Below, in pieces: positions 1 through 5,417 of a stretch of 12,849 nucleotides of DNA. Source of the DNA: Erysipelotrichaceae bacterium (GTDB lineage: Bacteria; Bacillota_I; Bacilli_A; Erysipelotrichales; Erysipelotrichaceae); the NCBI GenBank assembly GCA_017561615.1, contig JAFZBT010000033.1:1-12849 (forward strand), written 5' to 3'. A program made the translations under genes and the position numbers. Every line of letters starts with the position of its first letter. Position 1 is the stretch's first letter. The notes beneath the pieces are model-generated. The model made no database searches, was not told where the DNA came from, and was given only the letters and a program-made list of their open reading frames with translations.

Positions 1-563
1 CCCCAGATGTTCAGCTTGGTGGCGATCAGACCGACGATGCGGTTCATCCGGCCGTTTCTGACCAGATTCTCGAAGCTGCACAGCGAGAAGACGATGTTCA
101 GCCTGCCGACCAGTTCATTGGCCCTGGTCACGATCTCATCATAACTGAACCCTTCACCGGCCCAGTCAGCGATCTTCTCTACTACCAGCATCAGGGATGG
201 GCCGGTACCCAGCGGATCGACGATCTCGATCTTCTTTTCCGGATGCTCTTCCAGAACCATCTCCTTAGCGGAAGAAACGCTGTTGAAACTGCCGGAAAGG
301 TGCTTGGAAATGCACAGGGCGATTGTTTCATCGTAGTCTTCAAACTCGCTGGCCCATAAGCCGGGAGCGGGGCAGGCCGATGACGGGGTCGAATTAAGGG
401 ATTCGAGATATGACGTCATCTCTTCGATGTTCAGATCGTCGGTATCCACGAAGTCTCTTCCCTCGCCGGAAAGGACAAACGGTACCGTCACATAACGGAC
501 ATCGGGATTCTCATTTTCCAGTTTCTTGAAGTCGCAGCTGGAGTCGCAGACAATATTCAGCAT
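1..563 (-). CDS. DegV family fatty-acid-binding protein (3' end cut by window edge)
   Basis: The minus strand from ATG 561-563 stays open to the window edge, giving the first 187 residues of a protein that is usually about 280 long. It begins MLNIVCDSSCDF, the typical DegV opening. Further in it has LSGSFNSVSSA (about residues 88-98), the conserved Ser-containing fatty-acid-binding loop, then VDPLGTG, and SFENLVRNGRMNR near the end of the visible part, matching the family's L-x-x-L-x-K-x-GR-I segment. DegV proteins bind a single fatty acid; in Firmicutes the FakB members present it to the kinase FakA, but DegV paralogues are many and I cannot say whether this one is FakB. The start is firm: an unusually complete anti-16S match, AAGGAGGTGAT, lies at about 569-579, 6-7 bases upstream. 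It is probably the last visible gene of the operon running from 4112, 48 bases after the asparaginase stop. Confidence 0.9.
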   Translation of the reverse strand, partial: MLNIVCDSSCDFKKLENENPDVRYVTVPFVLSGEGRDFVDTDDLNIEEMTSYLESLNSTPSSACPAPGLWASEFEDYDETIALCISKHLSGSFNSVSSAKEMVLEEHPEKKIEIVDPLGTGPSLMLVVEKIADWAGEGFSYDEIVTRANELVGRLNIVFSLCSFENLVRNGRMNRIVGLIATKLNIW

Positions 564-611
564 GGAAGATCACCTCCTTCTTTATCGCACAGCTGACGCT
601 GTCTTTTTTCT

Positions 612-1613
612 CTAGTCTCTGAACAGGATGTCCTGAGCCACGGGCTGATAGAACATCTTTCTTATTTTTCTGAATTCCGTGGTCTGGGCCAGGATCCACA
701 TCAGCTTGGTCACCACCGCTTCGGTAGTCATGTCATAAGCCTCAATGATGCTCTTCTGACTCTTGAGATGATGGCCTACCTGATAGATGGTCATGTCGCT
801 GCCCTCATTCTGAACCTGGGTGCTCATGACCAGCGTCCTTCCATTGGCTACGGCATAGTCGATGGCGTCCTGGAAGCCATACTTCTCCAGCATCGGCAGA
901 CCGCCAACCCCGTAGCTTTCCACTACCAGGGCATCGTTGCGCTGCAGGAAGTACTTCAGGTATTCGCCGGTGATCCCCGGTATCAGCTTGATCAGCGCTA
1001 CCCGGTCGGACATCTGCTGATAGAACCGCGGCTGTCTTCCTCTGGGCTGATCAATGTACTGGATGATGTGATCATCCTGAATGACCGCCAGGTAGGGATA
1101 ATTGATGCTGGCAAAGGCCTGGAAGCTCTTGGTGTTGATCTTGCGGGCCCGGGTTCCCAGGATGACGTTTCCCGAAAAGACGATCTGAACGCCGCAGGAA
1201 CCATCAGCGCAGCAGTAGCGGAAGGAATCCATCAGGTTCATCTTCGCATCGGTGACCGAGAGGTTGATCGGCCGCTGTGAGCCGGTCAGCACGATCGGCT
1301 TGGGACTGTCCTGGACCAGATAGGACAGAGCGGCGGCCGTATAGGCCATGGTATCGGTGCCGTGGGTGATGACAAAGCCGTCATACTGATCATATCTTTC
1401 CTGAATGCACTGGCTGATGGCCAGCCAGTGATCCCGGGAGATGTTGGTCGAATCCAGAGAAAACAGCTGGAAGTTGTCGACATCACAGATATCGCTTATC
1501 TCCGGCAGACTGTCGATGAGCTGCTGCGAAGAAAACAGGGGTTTCAGCCCTTCCTCACTGTTAGCCGAGGCAATCGTGCCGCCGGTGGCGATCAGCAGTA
1601 TTTTCTTCTTCAT
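612..1613 (-). CDS. ansA: Type I (cytoplasmic) L-asparaginase
   Basis: It hydrolyses L-asparagine to aspartate and ammonia. The fold is the Thr-nucleophile asparaginase/glutaminase type. Counting from the first ATG (1619), TGGTIAS is at 12-18 with the nucleophile Thr15, DSTN at 56-59, and HGTDTMAYTAAAL at 86-98 with Thr88 and Asp89. TDAKMN at 123-128 holds the conserved Lys126. There is no signal peptide, and the length of 333-335 residues fits the cytoplasmic AnsA class rather than the periplasmic AnsB class. Two in-frame ATGs compete. The one at 1617-1619 abuts the AGAGG ribosome site (1621-1625) with almost no spacer. The one at 1611-1613 has a 7-base spacer and encodes MKKKIL. I chose the second; the first would add Met-Asn. 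The gene lies 51 bases after the deaminase-like gene and 48 bases before the DegV gene, so it is probably cotranscribed with both. A weak internal extended -10 (TGATAGAAT, 1631-1639) precedes it. Confidence 0.93.
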   Translation of the reverse strand: MKKKILLIATGGTIASANSEEGLKPLFSSQQLIDSLPEISDICDVDNFQLFSLDSTNISRDHWLAISQCIQERYDQYDGFVITHGTDTMAYTAAALSYLVQDSPKPIVLTGSQRPINLSVTDAKMNLMDSFRYCCADGSCGVQIVFSGNVILGTRARKINTKSFQAFASINYPYLAVIQDDHIIQYIDQPRGRQPRFYQQMSDRVALIKLIPGITGEYLKYFLQRNDALVVESYGVGGLPMLEKYGFQDAIDYAVANGRTLVMSTQVQNEGSDMTIYQVGHHLKSQKSIIEAYDMTTEAVVTKLMWILAQTTEFRKIRKMFYQPVAQDILFRD

Positions 1614-1640
1614 GTTCATCCTCTGATTTCATTCTATCAC

Positions 1641-1659
1641 ATGCGCACTGACCGCGCAT
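1641..1659 (-). other. Intercistronic hairpin between the deaminase-like gene and asparaginase
   Basis: The arms ATGCGC (1641-1646) and GCGCAT (1654-1659) form a perfect 6-bp stem with a 7-base loop, 5 bases after the TAA of the upstream gene. No T-run follows on the minus strand, so I do not call it a terminator. It could set the relative stability of the two mRNA halves. Confidence 0.35.
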
Positions 1660-1664
1660 TTCCG

Positions 1665-4112
1665 TTACCCGCTGATGATCTTCCTTACTTCCCTGGCCAG
1701 ATCGCTGCGGCCGTCAAACAGCTGGACGTAGCCCTGCAGGCTTTCCGCCTTCTTGCGCAGGTTTCCTTCCACGTCGTAGACGAAGATGCGGGCCTTGCCC
1801 TTGCCGTTCCTGGCTTCCTGCATGACGTTGACGCCGGCAGAGTTGCCGTCAAAGCCGATGACGATCGACGGACGGCGCTGGAAGACTTCATGGGATATGC
1901 TCTTGTAGATGCCCATGGCCGCGCTCTCAATGGAGACCCTTATGCTGACATTGGCCTTCATGAGCCTCTTAAGGCGGCCCTTGTCAACGACGGTCGGGCA
2001 CATGGCAAAGATCTTGAAGCTGCGGTTGTGGTCGACCAGATACTTCTCATAGCCGGACAGGGTGTCACCGATCAGGAAGAAGACTTCCTTCTCATCCAGC
2101 TGATTGAGCAGCTGGTCGATGATGGCCATGCCCTCGGCGGTCATTCTGGTCGAGCGTTTTTCGGTATTGAAACTGCCGCCCATCAGCACTATCGGATAGC
2201 GGTCCCAGGGCAGTTCTTCGATTTTGTCCTTCAGTTCCGTCTGGACATCGTAGATGCTCTCTGTTGCCCAGAGTTTCTGGGAAAGCTGGACTTCATCCTG
2301 CATTCTCTCCATCAGCACTTCCTCCAGGCTTCTTTCTTCCAGCAGCTGCCGGAAGGCGGCCTGCTTTTCAGCGAAGGCTTCCAGGGACTTTTCCATTACC
2401 AGGCTGTCGGCCTGCTTCATCTGCATGAGTTCCTCGCGGCTGAGCATCAAAGTTCTTTCCATGGAAAGCTGCTCGTCGATCGGGCAGGTTCCGTACAGCG
2501 CGGCGCCGTCGGTGCCCTGTACGCACATGATGCCGGCCTTAAGATACTGGCGCAGCGGATGCTCGTCCAGCGAGATGAGGTTATTGAGACGGACGTTGGA
2601 AGTGATCTGGAATTCCAGAACGATCCTATTGTCCCTGAGATTTTTCAGCAGACGGCGTCCTTCCTGGGTATTAAGGTTGGCGGTAAACAGACCGTGGCCG
2701 ATGCGCATCAAAGGCATCCGCTGGCCGGGAGCCAGCGATGATCTGACGCATTCGATGGAGTCGCCGACATTGTTCGCCTGGCTGTCGTTCTCTCCGGCAT
2801 GCACGCGGAAGACGAATCCCGGATCATCTCTGGCGATCTTGACGATCTCCTTTATTACCGGTTTGAGTTCGCGGATGCTGTTGATCTCTTCGCCGACGAT
2901 GTCGCAGCCGGCCACATAGGGATCACAGGCGACGGCTCTGAGCACCTGCAGGTTTTCCTGCAGATAGGTCTGCGGGGTGACGTTGTCCTTCAGGATGGTC
3001 AGCGGGATCCGGCGGATGGCCGCCAGAAAGCGGATGGTGACGCCGGTCTCTTCTCTGATCGCCGGGAAGACCTCGTGGACCTCGTTGAGCATCCTGATGG
3101 ATTCATATTTCTTGACCAGGGTCGTATCGCTCATCTCCACATACCTGATTCCCTGGCTCTGGTAGACGCGGGCGACCCAGAGCATCTTGTCCTGGAACAG
3201 GCTGTTGTTCTGATAGCGGGGATCCCGGTCATCTTTGAGCATCTGACGGACGTAGCGGATGATGTCGCTGTCCGGTATTCGGTTAATGCCGTGAAGGCGG
3301 ATCGGCTTTTCCGCCGGCTTGCCGCGGGTAAAGACGTAGCGGTAGAGATAGACCTTCTCCAGGTTGGTGAAGACCGCCTGACCGTCCTTCAGGATGGTCA
3401 GGGAAGAACGGATCTGGACGATGTTGTAATGAGCGTCCTCAGGGTTGTTGAGGATGAGGTCGGCCAGATTGATGAAGGTATTGTCGTCGATCTTGCGGTT
3501 GAGGTACTTGCCTTCCAGAGGTGAATCGGCAAACTGCCGGGCGACACGTGCGCGCTGCTGGTCCAGAGCCTTCTGCTGGCGCTGCGACAGCCTCAGATCC
3601 AGCTTGCGGATGTAATAAAGCGGATATCTGATCTGATGGACGATACCCAGGGCGATCAGGATGTCGGGATGCAGGTTGCCGTTGGTGTGGGTATGAAGAT
3701 CCGTTTCAAACTTGTAGTCACGGATGATGTAGGTCTTGATGATGGTCTTGTTGGCGTCCAGAGTATATTCCTTGGTCTGACTCATCAGCGTCTTGGGAAG
3801 GGCGGGGATGGCCGCCTTCATCTCCACGCTGCCGTCCGGGAAGATGTTGGCCACCTTGGTGTTGGCCAGACGGAAGATGTAGATCTCCCGGTTCCGGGAA
3901 TCGATGTAGCAGGGTACTTCGCCCCTGATGATCTTCAGTCCGTTGTCGTCATAGCTGATCGGCAGCTGGCAGAGTTTGGCCAGGTTGGTGATCAGGTTGC
4001 CGCTGTGATGGTTGGGAGTGGACAGGACATAGTAAAGCCTGTCGTCTTCCTTATACAGATCGACGATGATGTCCTTTTCATTGTCCAAATAGAAGCGGCC
4101 GAACTTTTCCAT
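1665..4112 (-). CDS. Adenosine-deaminase-fold metallohydrolase with extra N-terminal and SLOG-like C-terminal domains
   Basis: This is an 815-residue protein whose middle part is an adenosine/AMP deaminase-type amidohydrolase. The metal site is visible: DLHTHTNG (His140, His142), HAGEND (His438, catalytic Glu441), RIGHGL (His473), TSN (504-506) and QGTDGAALYGT (Asp535). In classical deaminases this last motif reads TDDP; here the second Asp is Gly536. Classical enzymes are about 340 residues, so two regions are extra. Residues 1-135 form an N-terminal beta-rich domain I cannot name. Residues 640-815 look Rossmann-like (IVLMGGSFN, FFLIGD, PSIVIGFDGNSAGVNVMQEA, ARIFVYD) and recall the SLOG/DprA fold. 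About 75-130 residues are also inserted after the HxH motif, and a helical, charged linker spans 550-635. No signal peptide or membrane segment is visible. The likely reaction is deamination of an adenine nucleoside or nucleotide, but the substrate is unknown. The ribosome site (AAGG, 4123-4126) is weak. The gene heads the operon with asparaginase and DegV. Confidence 0.85.
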   Translation of the reverse strand: MEKFGRFYLDNEKDIIVDLYKEDDRLYYVLSTPNHHSGNLITNLAKLCQLPISYDDNGLKIIRGEVPCYIDSRNREIYIFRLANTKVANIFPDGSVEMKAAIPALPKTLMSQTKEYTLDANKTIIKTYIIRDYKFETDLHTHTNGNLHPDILIALGIVHQIRYPLYYIRKLDLRLSQRQQKALDQQRARVARQFADSPLEGKYLNRKIDDNTFINLADLILNNPEDAHYNIVQIRSSLTILKDGQAVFTNLEKVYLYRYVFTRGKPAEKPIRLHGINRIPDSDIIRYVRQMLKDDRDPRYQNNSLFQDKMLWVARVYQSQGIRYVEMSDTTLVKKYESIRMLNEVHEVFPAIREETGVTIRFLAAIRRIPLTILKDNVTPQTYLQENLQVLRAVACDPYVAGCDIVGEEINSIRELKPVIKEIVKIARDDPGFVFRVHAGENDSQANNVGDSIECVRSSLAPGQRMPLMRIGHGLFTANLNTQEGRRLLKNLRDNRIVLEFQITSNVRLNNLISLDEHPLRQYLKAGIMCVQGTDGAALYGTCPIDEQLSMERTLMLSREELMQMKQADSLVMEKSLEAFAEKQAAFRQLLEERSLEEVLMERMQDEVQLSQKLWATESIYDVQTELKDKIEELPWDRYPIVLMGGSFNTEKRSTRMTAEGMAIIDQLLNQLDEKEVFFLIGDTLSGYEKYLVDHNRSFKIFAMCPTVVDKGRLKRLMKANVSIRVSIESAAMGIYKSISHEVFQRRPSIVIGFDGNSAGVNVMQEARNGKGKARIFVYDVEGNLRKKAESLQGYVQLFDGRSDLAREVRKIISG

Positions 4113-4136
4113 ACATTCTTTACCTTATTTTTGTAT

Positions 4137-4145
4137 AGTATAATA
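4137..4145 (-). promoter_or_regulatory. Probable -10 region of the deaminase-ansA-degV operon inside an 18-bp imperfect palindrome
   Basis: On the minus strand, overlapping -10 candidates TATACT (4137-4142) and TATTAT (4140-4145) lie about 25-30 bases before the start codon at 4112. I find no good -35 at 16-18 bases. The boxes sit inside TTGTATAGTATAATACAA (4131-4148), whose outer arms TTGTAT/ATACAA are exact inverted repeats. This symmetry could be an operator or a by-product of back-to-back -10 boxes, since the plus strand also holds TATAAT at 4139-4144. Confidence 0.35.
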
Positions 4146-4212
4146 CAAAAACGGTTCTTTGGGGGATTTCTTTGCGTTTCTTCAGAATGTTTCAGCCGAA
4201 ATAGTTTTAGTC

Positions 4213-4218
4213 TATAAT
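4213..4218 (+). promoter_or_regulatory. Candidate -10 box for the sigma/anti-sigma operon
   Basis: A consensus TATAAT lies 55 bases before the GTG start of the sigma gene. The -35 at 17 bases (TTTCAG, 4190-4195) is poor. Downstream, ACGAC (4226-4230) and GTCGT (4246-4250) form an inverted repeat with a 15-base gap, just before the ribosome site. It could be an operator or the two halves of an autoregulated ECF promoter. Which one is used cannot be told from sequence alone. Confidence 0.35.
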
Positions 4219-4272
4219 GTTTTTGACGACAATTTTGCTATTCCGGTCGTTATATAGATAGGAGGGACTGAA

Positions 4273-4767
4273 GTGGCAGTCAACTACCAGATAGCCCAGC
4301 AGCAGTTCGCGATGCTCTATGAGCGCAACTATCAGCTGGTCTACCGCATCTGTTACACCTACATGAAGAATCAGTACGATGCCGAAGACTGCCTGGAAGA
4401 TGTCTTTGTCAAGGTCTACACCGGCAACATCGAGTTCAACGATGAAGACCACGAGAAGGCCTGGCTGACCGTTGCCAGCATCAACACCTGCAAGGACCAT
4501 CTGAAGCAGTTCTGGCGCAAGAAGGTCGTCGCCGACGAGACGATTGAAAATCATGGAGTCAGTTCCCGTAAGGACAGCTGGCTGCTGCAGGAAGTGATGA
4601 ACCTGCCGGAAAAGTACAAGGACGTCATCTATCTGCACTACTATCTGGGATATAAGAGCGAGGAGATCGCAGACATGCTTAAGCGCACCGCCTCAACCGT
4701 CCGCAATCAGCTGGCGGAGGGACGGAAGCTGCTTAAGATCAGACTGGAGGAGATCGATAATGAGTGA
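4273..4767 (+). CDS. ECF-type RNA polymerase sigma factor
   Basis: This is a 164-residue sigma-70 family protein with only the regions typical of group 4 (ECF) factors. Region 2 spans about residues 10-85: an NYQLVYRICYTYMKN helix, then DAEDCLEDVFVKVY, which contacts the polymerase clamp, then KAWLTVASINTCKDHLK with the -10-reading helix. Region 4 spans about 105-158: LPEKYKDVIYLHYYLGYKSEEIADML, then the recognition helix around TASTVRNQLAEGRKLLK. The start is GTG, supported by AGGAGGG at 4260-4266 with 6 bases of spacing; no nearby ATG competes. The next gene overlaps it by 8 bases (ATGAGTGA), so the two are translationally coupled. It would redirect polymerase to a small regulon in response to an envelope or extracytoplasmic signal; the regulon cannot be read from this window. 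Length and motifs are normal. Confidence 0.92.
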   Translation: MAVNYQIAQQQFAMLYERNYQLVYRICYTYMKNQYDAEDCLEDVFVKVYTGNIEFNDEDHEKAWLTVASINTCKDHLKQFWRKKVVADETIENHGVSSRKDSWLLQEVMNLPEKYKDVIYLHYYLGYKSEEIADMLKRTASTVRNQLAEGRKLLKIRLEEIDNE

Positions 4768-5305
4768 CCTGAAGCAGTTCAAGGCTGCCATCGATGAAAT
4801 TGAAGTCACCGAGCAGCAGAAACGGAAAATGTACAGCAACATCATCGCCAAGGCGGAAGCCAAGAAGAAGAGATTCTCTCTTCCTTCCCTGGCATTGCGT
4901 CTTGCCCCGGCTCTTTCGCTCTGCCTGATCGTCGTTCTGGCCGGCAGCCTGTGGCTTAATCAGTCCATGAGCTTCGCCGGCAGGAAGGCTGCGGACGGAA
5001 ACGGCCAGGTCTCCGATGAGATCCAGCCCGGCGATGTCGCCGTCAATGCGCCGGCTGACGAAACCTCAGAGAAGATCGAGATCGACGGGATCGTCTATAC
5101 GCTAACCCTGCGTACCTATCCCAGCAGCGAAACGACAAGCACCTCTCTGCCTGCCGGCATAACCGACAATAAGGCAACCCTGACATCCATCAGCTGGACC
5201 GACGAAAACGTGGTATTCACGCTCTCCAGCGATCAGGTTGCCGATGAGGAAAGCCTGCTGAAGGTCAGGGACAAGGTTCTTGAAATCTTCTATCAGAAAG
5301 ACTGA
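4760..5305 (+). CDS. Probable membrane-anchored anti-sigma factor
   Basis: This is a 181-residue single-pass membrane protein. Residues 1-38 are cytoplasmic and charged (DLKQFKAAIDEIEVTEQQKRK, then a Lys-rich KAEAKKKR stretch). Residues 45-67 form one hydrophobic helix (LRLAPALSLCLIVVLAGSLWL). Residues 70-181 would be extracellular: a low-complexity, acidic Pro/Asp/Glu linker to about 103, then a beta-rich module (IEIDGIVYTLTLRTYP, ATLTSISWTDENVVFTLSS) and a C-terminal helix. The ATG overlaps the sigma gene's stop by 8 bases, which with the topology makes anti-sigma the best guess. No HxxxCxxC zinc anti-sigma motif is present, so it belongs to the non-ZAS kind if it is one. The N-terminal 38 residues would have to bind the sigma factor. 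The family is poorly conserved and I recognise no named domain. A terminator follows 21 bases after the stop. Confidence 0.75.
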   Translation: MSDLKQFKAAIDEIEVTEQQKRKMYSNIIAKAEAKKKRFSLPSLALRLAPALSLCLIVVLAGSLWLNQSMSFAGRKAADGNGQVSDEIQPGDVAVNAPADETSEKIEIDGIVYTLTLRTYPSSETTSTSLPAGITDNKATLTSISWTDENVVFTLSSDQVADEESLLKVRDKVLEIFYQKD

Positions 5306-5325
5306 TTTAAATACCCGAACACCCC

Positions 5326-5356
5326 GGGATCTGCCGTCAGGCAGGTCCTTTCATTT
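5326..5356 (+). terminator. Rho-independent terminator of the sigma/anti-sigma operon
   Basis: GGATCTGCC and GGCAGGTCC pair as a 9-bp stem (one G-T wobble) around a GTCA tetraloop at 5327-5348, followed by TTTCATTT. It lies 21 bases after the anti-sigma stop. The T-tract is interrupted, so efficiency may be moderate. Confidence 0.7.
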
Positions 5357-5370
5357 ATCCTTCCGGCCGG

Positions 5371-5404
5371 AAAAAAGCTCCGGGGCATTCGCCTTCGGAG
5401 CTTT
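5371..5404 (-). terminator. Rho-independent terminator of the surface-protein gene
   Basis: AAAGCTCCG (5374-5382) and CGGAGCTTT (5396-5404) form a 9-bp stem, extended inward by GGGC/GCCT pairing. On the minus strand the stem is followed by a run of six Ts (5371-5376 read in complement), 13 bases after the stop codon at 5418. On the plus strand only CTTTCG follows, so it serves mainly the minus-strand gene and may back up the plus-strand terminator. A palindrome, TTCCGGCCGGAA, lies just beyond at 5361-5372. Confidence 0.85.
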
Positions 5405-5417
5405 CGATTCATGAATT

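Noticed and set aside
589..609. Plus-strand hairpin ACAGC-TGAC-GCTGT followed by six Ts, looking like an antisense terminator
   Set aside because: The stem is only 5 bp and no plus-strand gene ends there; probably chance.
1362..2741. Long open frame of 459 codons on the plus strand, opposite asparaginase and the deaminase-like gene
   Set aside because: It is antisense to two genes with clear catalytic motifs, has no ribosome site, and its composition (Val, Asp, His, Gly, Gln rich) is that of a mirror frame of GC-rich codons.
1665..4112. RADAR anti-phage system (RdrB deaminase)
   Set aside because: The protein is a large deaminase-fold protein as RdrB is, but there is no RdrA ATPase or other defence gene nearby, and the neighbours are asparaginase and DegV. 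Kept only as a comparison.
2799..4217. Further plus-strand open frames of 241 and 193 codons opposite the deaminase-like gene, and 768-1280 opposite asparaginase
   Set aside because: Same reason: antisense shadows with no motifs or start signals.
4207..4638. Minus-strand frame of 143 codons opposite the sigma factor
   Set aside because: It overlaps the control region and a well-supported sigma gene and shows no family features.
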